64,000 nucleotides of DNA, from NCBI GenBank assembly GCA_030761205.1, contig JAULJL010000004.1, positions 23,781,172-23,845,171 on the forward strand, written 5' to 3'. Under the pieces are notes generated by a model. The model saw nothing but the letters and a program-made list of their open reading frames with translations. It made no database searches and was not told the DNA's origin. The translations under genes and the position numbers were made by a program. Source of the stretch: Fremontodendron californicum. Taxonomy: Eukaryota > Streptophyta > Magnoliopsida > Malvales > Malvaceae. Each line of letters starts with the position of its first letter. Within the stretch, counting starts at the first letter, position 1. Below, piece after piece: positions 36,033-47,965 of this stretch.

Positions 36033-36533
36033 CTGTAAATAGGTGGAGAAGAAACAATATTGGAAAATATATATAATGAAAACAAAATAAATAACAAAAA
36101 TGAAAGAATATGGACACATCTATATGAATAAAATGCATTGTGCTTGTTATTTATTGAATGAAAATGTTTAAACAAAGAAGCCCATTACAGAAAAAAAAAA
36201 CTCTTAATATCTCTGGGTAAAGATAATTAAGATTGTTTTTTAAAGTATTGCGTTGGAATAGACTTAAAAACTATGGGCAACTCAGTCGCACTCCAATTGG
36301 TTAGTCTATATCCTAGTGGACAAGGTTGCACCATCTAGTTCACATTGTCACTTTCCATCCCTTCTTTCCCAGTCATGCAAATTACCATATCCTAAATCTG
36401 CCCCCCTTTATTCACATGGAATTTTTCAAAAGCTTGCTCGATCATTATGAGTACATCCTCTGAATTCTTTTCTCCGAATGAAAAACCAGCAGAGTGGAAG
36501 TTGTGAAAGATTGGTGGGAAAGTCATGGGTTAC
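36033..36533 (-). other. Probable Ogre-type intron between protease and RT
   Basis: On the minus strand a donor GTAACC (first base 36533) and an acceptor TATTTACAG (last base 36033) preceded by a T-rich tract flank ~501 bases. The upstream frame meets TAA just inside the intron. Joining 36534 to 36032 keeps the reading phase and removes that stop. Partial splicing of an intron here is known for Ogre elements; use of these exact sites is my inference. Confidence 0.65.
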
Positions 36534-37733
36534 CATTCAATATCCATACCCGCGAGACGGGCCATCCTCCTTTGTCGATTCCTTTCAACTTGTTTCCTCT
36601 TCTCATGGGCCTTCGGAAGATACCCTAAGCCAAGCCGGTCTTTCTTTCCCACTGTTTCCATTGCTAGGGCCATCCCTTGAAGATATTTCCCAAGACCTTT
36701 TTTCAGCCCTGCAACCTTTTCCCACTGTGGTTCTTACTCCTAGCCTTGTGTTCTTTGACAACCTTGGTTTTGGAATTTTTCATCCTTCAGCGACGAAAAC
36801 CACATTTACGAATTCCAAAAATTGAAAAGAACATTCTACGATATCTTCATTGGGTTCAACATAAGGAGATTCAGTAGATGCAGAGGCTATTATGTCTTCT
36901 TCTCATGATACAGTGATCAAACGGCCCTTCATCGTAAATTTTAGCTTTTGGTGGAGAGACGAGGGTACAACCCCTGCTGAATGTATCCATGGCCTTCCCA
37001 ACAAGCAATTATAAGACGGATTAATATCCATGACCTGAAAGTTTACCGTATAGGTGCATGGGCCTATCTCCAGAGAAACCTCAATAGTTCCCATTACTTC
37101 TCTTTTGGTACCATCGAAAGCCCTGACTATTGTGCAACTCGGTAACATATAAGACATATCAACTGGCAACTTAGACAGAGTTGCCAAGGGCATTACATTT
37201 AATGAAGAACCATTATCTAGAACCACCCTTGGTAGTATATGCCCCTTGCAGGTGGTTGTTATGTGAAGAGCCTTTGTGGACCCAATACCATTGGGTGGTA
37301 TTTCGTCATAACTGAAATATATATGGCCGTCTGCCGCAATGTTTCCCACCAGCCTGTCTAACTTTTCTACTGATATGTTGTTAGTCACATATGCCTGATT
37401 TAACACTCTCAATAGCGCATTTCTGTGTGGCTCTGAGTTTTATAAAAAAGATAAAATGGAGATTCTTGCTGGCTGACACTGCAATTGCTCAACCACACTA
37501 TACTCACTATGTTTTATGAACTTTAAAAACTCGCAGGCCTCCTTCTCATTTACCGACTCTTTTATCCTATTTATCGGGGTTGATCCCCTCTCTGCTTCTT
37601 TTGATAAATCCATCTCAGTATGAATTGGTTCAACTTCTTTCTTCCCTTTGTCCATTCCTCCATCATTTCTTGTTGATCCCTGCTCAACAATCTCAGGGGC
37701 ATAACACCTCCCGCTTCGTGTTAAGTGCCCCAC
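36534..37733 (-). pseudogene. Aspartic protease region (broken)
   Basis: 37440-37733 is a linker (starts MGHLTRSGRCYAPE). 36903-37412 carries the protease core with VLDNGSSLNVMP as the active-site motif and LLGRPWIHSAG near the flap/C-terminus. The usual Tat motif is of the D-[NG]-G-S type, so DNGS is not by itself inactivating. A stop near 36903 and others down to 36534 interrupt the tail. Confidence 0.85.
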
Positions 37734-37748
37734 ACCTATAATATCTTA

Positions 37749-40003
37749 CTACCTTGAAGACCCGGGCATAACCATGCTGCAGTCATATTTCCATGGTGTA
37801 GTTTTGTTTTCCCTGTATGAAAAGGAAGAAGGCAAATCTATGATGAGCTTAGGCGTAATTTCCTCAACAATCGGAGTAGTCTTCTCTGGTTCATCATAAT
37901 AGATGATCAAAGGTCTTCCTATTCCATAGCCAGCTGCATTATCAATAACCTCTACTTCTTTCTCTGTCTCCTTGTAAAACTGGGCCTCTCCATTACCCAT
38001 CATCTTTTGGACTTTAGCCAGAAAGTCCCCGCAGTCTTGTATGATATGACCTGAACATTTATGGAACGAGCACCAATTCTACACCCTCTTTGCAACCATT
38101 TTTAAACTGTCTGCATCCTCCACCATTCCTGCCTTAACCATCTCGACCCATACTGTTAACATCGGAGTCTTGACTTCCCTGGCATCCCTTTTTAACCTTC
38201 TGAATTTCCCTGTCAATACTGCATTTACCCGATTCTCAGCATAATCGGACAATGGGTTTCTTGCTACATTCGGCCCATTCTTTGACCCAAACTTCACAAC
38301 TTCGGTATTGATTAAACTTTGGACTTTCTTTCTGAAGGCAATGCAATCCTCCGTCGAATGCCCCCGAATTCATGCATGATATGCGCAGTTGGTATTTGCA
38401 TTGTACCACCTTGGGTATGGTGGTGTCAAAGGTTTAAGATATACGGGCGTGACAAGTTGGCCTTGCAGTAGTTTAGGATATAGCTCACCATAGGTGGTAG
38501 CAATGAGATCAAACTGGGGTTTTTGATCATTCCTTGGTGAACGATAGTCATTGCGCACGGGACCTTGAGTGTTTGGGATAGTGTTTCGAGGAAGGGTTAT
38601 CTATGGGGATATACTAGTTGGAAACGGCTGTTGTGGTATATTGGTATAGGGGAATGGATTTTGGGTAAGGTGGTTCACATTGGGGTAGTAAGGATTATAC
38701 CCCGGGTAAGGTGTGAAAGGTGTCGGAGGTGTATAAGATGTAGTAGGAGTATAAGGCCTGGGAGGTGTGTATGGTGTAGGAGGTGTATAGGGGTATTGAT
38801 TGAAACTTAAGGCATGTGTCTCCTCCTTCTTCTTTGCAGGAAAAACTCTCTTCGGGGTATCAGACTCACCCTCTTCCATTTTCCCGTTCTTAATGGCAAA
38901 CTCTATCATCTCCCCAGGTATCCCCATATCTGCAAAATCCTTGGTGGCCCTTCCCACCAATTTATCATAATAAGGTGCTTTCAGGGTATTGATGAAAAGC
39001 ACTGTAGTTTCCTTGTTGGTTAAAGGGGGTAGCACTTGTGTAGCTAGGTCTCTCCATCTCTGAGAATATTCTTTAAAGCTTTCAGTAGCTTTCTTTTCCA
39101 TGTTTTGCAGAGTTAGACGGTCAGGCACCATGTCTTCACATGCTTATATTATTCCATGAAAGCTTTGGTTAGATCCATCCAGGAACGGATCTTAGTACGG
39201 GTAAGCTGGTTATACCATCGAATTGCGGACCCTATCAAGCTATCTTGAAAATAGTGGATGAGTAATTTTTCATCTTCATCATGTCCGGTCATCTTCCGGC
39301 AATACATGGTCAGATGCGTTGATGGGTTGGTAGTTCCATTATATTTTTCAAATTATGGTACTTTGAACTTTGGAGGAATCACCAGACCCTGCACTAAACT
39401 CATTTCTTTGGCATCCAGACTGCCAAATAGCTCCGCCCCTTCAACTGCCCTCAATCTTTCCTCCAGCAGCTGATATTTTTCTGGGATTCTGCCGTTTCAT
39501 CCCTCTTCAGTTCAGTCATCTTTGCCTTTTCCTTTTCGGCTAATTCCTCAAAGTTTGGAATGTCCACATCGATTGGGTCAACCCCAATATTACCCCTTTT
39601 AGGACCAAAATTATGTGCTTCTGCCGCTGGTTGGATGTAAATATAGGATGCTGCCCCAGTCGAAAGTTCATTTCCCACAGGCTGGGATGTGTGGCCATTC
39701 TTCTGTACCACCTCTGGTCGGTTCCTGGTTTACTGCCCCTATTCCTGTAACTGAATTTTCTCCTGGCCATTTCTGCCTCATCATGGTACTCATCATCTCC
39801 ATGAGTTTGATCATTTGTTCCCGTGACTCCTCTTGAGACTTAGCCAACTGTTCCTGCAGTTCTTTTTGAATTCTTGCCATCCTTTCAATTCTAGCAAGCT
39901 GATCGTTCCCCATAGCTCTTGCTTGAGATCGAGTATTGTAAGGGTGTCGAAAGTCTAATTTTTTCTCAGTGCGACCAATTGTACCTTTAGTTTTAAAAAC
40001 CAT
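37749..40003 (-). pseudogene. Gag: N-terminal coil, capsid, nucleocapsid-like region (broken)
   Basis: In order on the minus strand: an N-terminal YNTRSQARAM and coiled coil (39668-40003); a linker with FGPKRGNIGVDPIDVD (39451-39711); a capsid with TNPSTHLTMYCRKM and LLIHYFQDSL in the frame through 39131-39440, with two stops; and a capsid tail (38601-39131, RLTLQNMEKKATESFKEYSQRWRD) followed by a Tyr/Pro/Thr-rich tract. Next come TYGELYPKLLQGQLVTP and WYNANTNCAYHA (38370-38558), then a CSFHKCSGHIIQDC zinc-binding segment near 38050-38090. In a live element Gag packages the RNA. At least six breaks make it inactive. Confidence 0.85.
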
Positions 40004-40019
40004 GGATTAGAAATTATTG

Positions 40020-40290
40020 ACACATTTTTTATTTAATTTTATAAAAATGAATGAATGAATAAATAAATGACTAAATGTCAATGAATGAACAAATAAGTAA
40101 ATGACTAAGTGTATGAACATGAATGACTAATTATAAAGAATAAATGAATGGACAAATAAATAAATGACTAAGTGTATGAACAATTTATAAAGAATAAATG
40201 AATGAATGATTATAAATATAAATGAATGAACAAACAAAATATATAAAGGAAAGAACAAATGAATGATGAATGCATTTAAAAGTATTGGCC
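40020..40290 (-). repeat. Short degenerate repeats between ORF1 and gag
   Basis: ATGAATGAACAAATAAATAAATGACTAAGTG-type units recur several times. The equivalent spacer occurs before the gag fragment at 7343-7540. Confidence 0.7.
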
Positions 40291-40450
40291 CCGGGATAAT
40301 TCCAACCAAACGATCTTTCATTGATTTTCTGGAACTAAATACATCAAAGAAAAAAGATCACTGCTTAAGACAATCTGATAATCTGTCTATCCTAATATAA
40401 AAATGCTATTACAAAACATCAGTCCTTTAGTCTCGGATCTTGGACCCTTT

Positions 40451-42201
40451 TCACTGTCCTCTTTTGATTGCCTTGCTCTTCAATCTGACCTCTACTTGTT
40501 CACGGCCCTTTGACATGTCAGCAGAAGCATCACCGTGTAAGCTTTCCTTAGCTTGTTTCTCCAGTTGATTGGCTCGGGCTTCCTCATGCTTTGCTCTCTC
40601 TGTCCAATAGTTCTTCTCCTTCTTGAGGTTTTTGACTTCTTGCTCCATTCCCCGAAAGTCTCGAGAGTCCCCTCGAATCTGAGCTCGAAAAGGTACCTCT
40701 TGTTCTCCAAGTGTAATTCTTGAAGATCGCTTTTAGAAGTGTTCCTTTCTCTCTTGATCTTTTCCTTTTCTCTTTCTCGAGCTGATTCCCTATTTTTCAT
40801 ATCCTCAAGCTCTTCTTGTAATCAGGCAATTTCCTTGCTCATTTGGGCCTTTTCTTTTTCGAATTCTGCCCTTGCAATTTCTAACTCCGATGGCGCTTCC
40901 TTGGGTAGCGAACTCAAGAGCTGAACTTCTTCCCCATTTGATGTCAACAACCTATCATTAACCCTCAATTCCCTCCATATCAGGTAATCAGGTGTGACGA
41001 TGTCGGCATATCTAGCTACCTCCACCCGATGAGTTTCTTTCCATGCTACTACAATCTCACATACCTTTCCCGAGTATCCATCTTCTCCATAAGAAAATTC
41101 CAAATTACTAAGGTCATGGGTCATAGGAGTAAACTGACGGGATTTCGTTTGTCTTAGTACCAATAGTGGTGCATAGCTCACTCCTCCCTATACTCCCAAT
41201 ACTGGAACCGAAGCTTTATCTCCACACTTGTACAATGTCGGCATAGGAGCTATCTATGGAGCTCTCCAAATTATCATCTCAGCCCTGATATTATGGAATA
41301 TGTTGATCCATTATTCCTCAATCCTATTTTCAAGACAATCCCTCTTAAGAAATTCACCAATTGGTGTAAAAGACTTCCAATATAAGCGAAGAGGGAAATT
41401 CTCCTGTTTACAAAAATGGCTCTGTACCCATATGTAAAGAAGCTGTATACAACCTATAAAATGCCCTTTTCCTTCTCGTCTATAGAAATTCAGCGATCGG
41501 ATTGTTTCTGCTATAATTGTCGGGGCTGGGTTAATCCTCTGCTCAAGCCTCTCAAAAACATCAAATATCGCCACATCCACATACCCTGATGTCTTTGGGA
41601 AGATAACTAAACCATAGATAGCCAAAGCAAAAATATTCCTAACTGTCTCCTTACTTGAATGGCTATGGATTATGGTCCGTAAAATATCCCATGATATACA
41701 GTAGCTTACCCCTTTTCGGACAGCATCGCTTTCGACCCAATTTATTTCCACTCCTAGAATCTTAGACACCTTTTTCTTGAAACCCGGCGTCTTTGTATCC
41801 TTTAAATAAATACGGTCGGGAATAACGTTCTCAATATGCAGCAAGGTCGAATATTCATCTATGGTTGGAGTCATATCCTCTCGGTTGAAAGTAAAACACC
41901 GATAAGCGGGATACCAAAATTGCACCACAGCCCGGATCACCTCACCACTGACCTTAACCTGAACTAACAGTGCTATGTCCCCATAAGTCTGAGTGAAGGC
42001 TTCTTTTTCTGATATGTTCCATTGATTCCATATATCCATCAATTCTTGGAGATCATTTTGCCTGATAGTAAGATCAACCTCGGCTGGCAACGCTGACACA
42101 TATCCCATCTTCAAACAATCCCCATTATCCTGCTGACCTTTCTCGGACTGTTTCTTAACCTCTAAGTGCTTCTCGACCACTAAGACATTCTGACCCTCCA
42201 T
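40451..42201 (-). pseudogene. Extra ORF1 upstream of gag (plant-mobile-domain-like, then coiled coil), broken
   Basis: 41311-42201 (296 codons) begins MEGQNVLVVEKHLEVKK and contains YRCFTFNREDMTPTIDEYSTLLHI, a pattern of the plant mobile domain/DUF7745-type proteins that Ogre/Tat elements carry as ORF1. A frameshift near 41315 and two stops separate it from 40822-41181 (SYAPLLVLRQ… LSNLEFSYGEDGY…). After a further stop comes a Lys/Glu-rich coiled coil (40451-40800). The function of this ORF is unknown in the family. Confidence 0.8.
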
Positions 42202-42471
42202 GGAAGCCCTTTTGGTTGAATATTATCCCGGACCAATAACCTTCTATGTGAAAAAAAAATGATGACAAGAATGCAAAAAAAAAAAAAACAACAACAACAA
42301 CCACAAAAAAGAAAATGAATTAGTAACGGGAATACATTCGAATAATACAAAAAAAAAAAACATATAATTCAAAACAATAATCATCCCTAAGGATGCCAAC
42401 AAAATTTTAACATTATAACACTCCTGGGACTAAATACCAACATTTATTACGGGCATTGTGATGTACGTTCA

Positions 42472-42702
42472 TCATTGTCCGATTTTCAAAAATAAATGTA
42501 TTTGGAAAGAAGAATAAAAGGTAAAAGGATTGGAAATATTCCTCCATGTGTTCTTAACTTCGGGATATCTAATTGGAAATCCAGCATGGCTTCGCCTAGG
42601 TTTACTATATGAAGGTGAATTAGTTCTAAAAGCCCTGAATTGTTCCTTACTATCGCCGGTAAAGGCTAGTAAGGGACCTCGATAAAAGTGGGTTCTATTC
42701 AT
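42472..42702 (-). CDS. Leader micro-ORF of the inner element (76 codons)
   Basis: It starts with ATG at 42702 and reads MNRTHFYRGPLLAFTGDSK… to a stop at 42472, about 270 bases upstream of ORF1 in transcription order. The outer element has the matching reading at 52591-52806 (LLAFTGDS, EQF, IRY-EV motifs shared). In the best aligned stretch the base differences are mainly at third positions and a length difference is exactly one codon. I do not recognise a protein family. Translation is inferred. Confidence 0.5.
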   Translation of the reverse strand: MNRTHFYRGPLLAFTGDSKEQFRAFRTNSPSYSKPRRSHAGFPIRYPEVKNTWRNISNPFTFYSSFQIHLFLKIGQ

Positions 42703-42710
42703 TAGAGTCT

Positions 42711-42850
42711 ATTTCCCTAGCCTATGCGGATTGTTAATCACAAAGGCTTAGGTAATTTAGTACTCCAGAAGTGTTTCACTAGCTCATGCGGATTGTTAAT
42801 CACGAAGGCTTAGTTACTTTGCTCCCACCTAAAAGGACGGAACCCGGGTA
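42711..42850 (-). repeat. Two ~62-bp direct repeats in the leader
   Basis: ATGCGGATTGTTAATCAC occurs at 42724 and 42786, each followed by AAGGCTTAG. The outer element has an equivalent pair at 52491 and 52551. Confidence 0.8.
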
Positions 42851-43181
42851 TAGGATTCATGATATGCAAATGCACGTGTAGTGTGTGAGGAGAAATAACA
42901 AAACTTTCACCACCTATTCAACATCCCTTATTTTAAATGCCCCAACAAGATTAAACAACATAAGTCATCAATTATATGAATATATGCACCAAAATAACCA
43001 GAGAACAAATATAATATGTATGCACATGTATATGGACATATTTAAAAACATTTTATTATTTTTTAAATTATCCTTTTTTTTTATTTAAAAAATGTGGGAA
43101 TCAAAATTAAATACCAATTAAACCAACAAAACCGAGACTTTGATAACACATGACTAATTCTAGGCCTGACTCTCTAATATT

Positions 43182-43199
43182 TCCCCAGCGGAGTCGCCA
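43182..43199 (-). other. Primer-binding site of the inner element
   Basis: The minus strand reads TGGCGACTCCGCTGGGGA, three bases from the LTR end. It fits the 3' end of a tRNA, and in Ogre/Tat elements the primer is reported to be tRNA-Arg. Confidence 0.88.
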
Positions 43200-43202
43200 A
43201 GC

Positions 43203-46200
43203 TGTCGCAACCTAAAAAATAATAAGTCTCATCGCAAGACTTTATTATTCGTTAAGCGTGACATTAAAAAAAATCAAGAAAAAGTCGACTTAATTCGTCT
43301 TGAAAAATGAAGGTTTTGAAAATGACCTTGAAAAAGACATGGAGTCGCCACCAATCTTTTTTAGCTAGGTGTGATCGTCCATCTATTAAAACCAGTTTTA
43401 TAAAATATTTTAAAATTAATTAAAACATTTTTAAAACCAATTTCAAGTCTGCGTTTTAAAACAGAGAAATCAAAGAAGCGGGTTCGAGACTCGGTTACGT
43501 GTGGGGAAGGATTAGCACCCCTACAACGCCCATATAAAATGGTACCTTATTAATCATGTGTTATCTCAAGTGTCGGTAAAAAGTCAGTTTTAAATTTAGT
43601 ATTTCAAGTTAATTCCCAATTTAAAGAAAAATAATTCCATTTTTAATTGAAAATGATCCGGAATTTATAAATTCAAAATTTTCCTATATTCCCCAACAAA
43701 CGTGGCAAAATATAGAAATTTTTATTAGTTTGGAAAAACTTTCTAAACCATTCTTATTTTGAAGAAGATATTCTGTTATTATTGATAATTGATGATATCC
43801 TCCCCAGCAAACCCGACAGAGAACTCATGAATTATTTTAACTCGGAAATATCTTTATTTTATTGAAAATCATTACCTTTTTCAAAACATTTTAAAAAATA
43901 TGAATATGAATATGTATATGATGACATAAATAAAATGATGTAGCAAAGTCTAAATAATATAATGCAACCTAAATGGTATGACATATTTTAAATGTCTTAG
44001 CATATTCTAAATGAAATGAAATATCCTAAGTTATATAATATATTCTAAATGAAATGAAATGACCTAGGTAACATAATATATTCTACATGAAATGACCTAG
44101 GTAACATAGTATATTCTATATGAAATGAAATAATTTAAATGACATGGCAAATATAAATGATATGGAATATAATCTAAATGACATGAAACATAAAATAATG
44201 CTATCATATAATATGCATGGAAATAAAAAAAATAATTTATAAACATAGTATATGCTAAATAATATGACAAAAATAACTAAATAAAAAGCATAGGATATCA
44301 TGAAATATTCAAAACCATATAACAAATAATATAATATCAAAGATAAATCAAAGATAATAACACCATCATGAAAATTAAACATAGCAAAAATTACATATGA
44401 TATAATATGCATGAATATGGAAAATGCAATGCATGAGAATGTACTTTTTTCCTTTAATTAAGGAGATCCGTATATCTAAAAAGATATCCGGCTACCTTAG
44501 GAAAATATATCAAATTAAATATTCTAAAACCAAAATACTTTGTGATTGTTTGAAAACAATTTTGAAAAGGTTGATTAAAAAATAAAAACCTAGCTAAACC
44601 CCTTTTAAATGGCTTTAATTTTCTAAGTTTAAAATCCCAGATTTGACCACCCTTAACCCTAGATTTAAAAAATCATTTTTAGAGTTTAAAAAGGCTTAGA
44701 AACTACCCTAAGTAAGTAGCTAAACTTCCTAATCAGCCCCCTCTAAGTAACTTAACCAAAACAGAAAAATGATTTTCCTTCAAATTCAATTCTGCCTCCA
44801 CTGTCCAGTTTTAAAGAATGATACCGTATTTTTAAAAATTCAAAAAAATCTAAAAAAAATACTGGAGACTCAGGACAAGCAATCTATACGGGAAAAAATA
44901 GACTTAATTTTTTGATTAAAGATGACTGCCCAAAAAAATCGGAAAAGTATGAGTACTGGGTGAAAGAAACTGTTTTGCCAAAACAGATTCTTTTTCCTTT
45001 GATAAAATCATTTAAAAATCAAAGTAAAAATATTAGAGACTCTCTAAAAGACTCACAAACAGTAGCTAACACTTCTGAAAAGTTAGGCAAAAAATTGGCT
45101 AAGTAAAAAAAAATCACAAAGGTAGAATAATCAATTTGACAACTCTTTAATTTTTCACAAGTATGCTTAAGTGAGCATGACTTTGAACCATTGATTGGCC
45201 TAAGTCATAAGTCAAGTGGCAACATGAAATGCATGAAAAATACAGCAAATATGATGCATGAAATGCATGATTTAAAACCTAAATGACATGAAAAATGCAT
45301 GGCATCAATAAAATGACCTAGACCTAAATGAACTTGCATGGCAATTAATGCAACCTAGGTCTAAAATGCATGAATATGCATGGCAAAGCAAAGCAAAGCA
45401 AACCAATCCTAAACCTAAAAAATGCATGGCAATAACACAAACATATGGCATGCTTAAACAGAATACTCAACCAAATATCATGAAAATGCAAACCTATCAA
45501 CTAACATAACAAAAATGCACACACAAAGCATACAACATAGGGTGGCCGAATGGTCTCATGCTTAAAATGAGCATGGCATTTTCACAAACACATGATATAC
45601 TAACATGCATAGCTAAAGAATAATGCTCAAATCATGAAAATATAAAGTAAAGGCATGAAAACCAATAAGCATTTTCACAAACACATAGATTACAAAATAT
45701 AAAACATAAACAAACTTAAACATTTTGAAAACAGAAAATCAAAAATGCAAGACAAGTAAAATAAACATGATAACAAGATAATAGACTCAAAAATAGAAAC
45801 AAGCAAGCAACCAAATTAAAACAAGCTTCATATTTATGTATAAGAAGAAGATTTAAAGCATCAAAACTTGTTAAATATCAAGAATAAGATGAAATAAAAA
45901 ATGCAAACAGCAACTATAAAAAAACTAGGCCATTTGGCCACCTCAAAAAAGAAAAGAAAAAAAAAGTTTCAAAAGCTTTTTACAAGAAAGAATCAAGAAG
46001 GAACTTAAAGAAGAATGTTAAAAACACTTATTTAAAAAGAAAAATCAAATGAAACTCACCAAATATTAAATGGAAACAGCAAATCAAGAATGGAAAATCA
46101 AAGAAAGTGCAAGAGTATGGAGCTTAGAGCAACCTATAGAAGCTATCTTTCAAACTTTTTCTCTTCTAACTTTCTTTTCTATTCTAAATTTTTCTTTTTG

Positions 46201-47960
46201 CCTTTCAACAATGGATAGAAAAATCAGCCAAAACCAAGAGAGAATAGAGAGTGAATAGCTAAAAATGAAAAGGGAGAGAGACCCCCTTGTAGTGGCCGAA
46301 TGCCCCCCCAATGCTAGGATGTTGTCATTTTTCATTCAACCAATTTTCATCCAAAGGCTATTGATCCAAGATGTTTAAAATATGAAATTATCACCATTAG
46401 ATTAGGGCATCAGCTATCCACAATTATAGCTATTCAAGAATCTTAAGCCATTATGTTGACACTCTCCCTCTTCATGCATTGGTCCATATGGCTTATTTGT
46501 AAAGGCTTGATCAAAAAATAACTACATTCCTCTTTATTGTTGGCCTTTTGATTAAAAATCAAAAAATGTCCACCCGTCCTTGGGCCTTGGCCGGCCAACC
46601 CCTCTTCTTCCAGCCCATGCTTCATTTTTTTAAAAGGCAAGAAAAGCCCTTTTCAGTTTCTTGGGTAAAATGACCTTTTTGCCCCCCGAACATAAATAAA
46701 TAGCAAACGGACTCCAAATTCAAATTTTATTTTTTCAGTACTTTAAAAATAATAAAAAATTGAATTTTGAGGGTTTACAAAATTGTTCGAGTCCATTTGC
46801 TAATTATTTGGATTTTTTCTTCCAAAATTGCCCTTTTGTGCTCGCAAACTTTACCATTTTTTAAACGAGCTTCCAATCCAGATTTTTCTTCAAAAATCTC
46901 TTCCAAATAATTTAAAAGTGTAATCTGGAAGTTTTCATAATTTTTGGAACTCATTTGGTATTTTTTCGGGATTTATCTGCTTGAATTACTATATAGGGGG
47001 CCCAGGTTTTGGCCATTTTGCAAACATACTCCGAATCCGGATTTTATTTTGCCAATCTCTTCCAAATAATTTAAAAATGAGATTTTCAAATTTTTAGAAT
47101 TTTTGGAGTTGATTTGCTATTTTTTCGGGATTTATCTTCTTGAATTTCTACATAGGGGACCCGGGATTTGGCCATTTTGCAAACGTACTCTGAATCAAGA
47201 TTTTCTTTCGCTAATCTCTTTGAAATGATTTAAGAATGAGATCTGCAATTTTTCAGAATTTTCTGAGTTCATTTGTTATTTTTCCCAATTTTTCCAATTT
47301 TGCCCTTTTGCCTCCAAAACCTGGTTTTGCTCAAAACAAGTTCGATTTTCAGATTTTCTTTAAACTGAGCCTTGGGCTATCTTTTTTTAATCACTCCTCA
47401 TCCATTAAAGGATTTAGTCTTACCGAATAGGGTTATTTCTGTAATTCTTCTCAATTTCACCGAAATCCACCAAAAACCCTAATCCTCGGTTTTCTTCCGG
47501 ATTGACTTTTCTTTTAGTTTTTCTTCCAAGTAGCTTCTCCATTACCCGTAGTTAGTGCTTATCTTTCATTTGGAACCTTCTATTTCGACCAATTTGATCG
47601 TTTAAGCACTTTTCCCATAATTTCCTGAACTAGGGTATCTTTTCTACTGAATTTCCGTAGTCCAACTTTCGAACTCCATATCTTTCAATGTAGACGTCGG
47701 ATTATCAAAATTCTTTCACAATTTTTCAATAGAACTTTAAATCTTGATTTTGAAAGTGGATTAACTTTTTCAGTAGTTGATTTTTCGAGGTTGACTTTTC
47801 GGAATTGACTTTTTTAAGTTTGAATTTTTACGCTCGCCTTATTAGACTAAGTCTCAGAGTGCCACCTGCAGGATGAATTTTTTTTTTTTACATTCTGAAA
47901 CATCAATTTAGGAAGAAAACATACATGTTTTAGTGGTTCAGACAAAATTAGGTGTCTATA
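43203..47960 (-). repeat. Inner element 5' LTR (4,758 bp)
   Basis: It is colinear with 24914-29762, with scattered substitutions and short indels, for example an extra AGCAAAGCA near 45390 and a lost segment in the AT-rich part near 43690. It carries the conserved GC-rich block at about 43480-43560 and the PBS-like relic at 43341-43350 (complement of TGGCGACTCC). It ends TGTCTATA, where the partner has TGTCTACA. Confidence 0.92.
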
Positions 47961-47965
47961 GTACC
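47961..47965. repeat. Target-site duplication of inner element, right
   Basis: GTACC; partner of GTATC at 24909-24913. Confidence 0.75.

Larger units (their letters stand above)
24914..47960 (-). mobile_element. Inner Tat/Ogre retrotransposon, 23,047 bp, near-complete but with broken frames
   Basis: Long LTRs (24914-29762 and 43203-47960) start TGTCGCAACC on the + strand and end TGTCTACA/TGTCTATA. A PBS lies next to the right LTR and the PPT position next to the left. In transcription order the internal region has leader ORF, ORF1, gag, protease, probable intron, RT, RNase H and integrase, followed by a 2.8-kb 3' UTR with several tandem arrays. The size, ~4.8-kb LTRs, extra ORF upstream of gag and intron between protease and RT are the hallmarks of the Ogre/Tat lineage. 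By eye a ~365-base LTR sample (27111 vs 45285) differs at about 6 sites, yet every ORF contains stops or shifts. The copy is inactive by itself. Confidence 0.92.

Noticed and set aside
36478..36825. 115-codon + strand ORF
   Set aside because: It is the complement of the tail of the protease exon and the start of the intron of the inner element.
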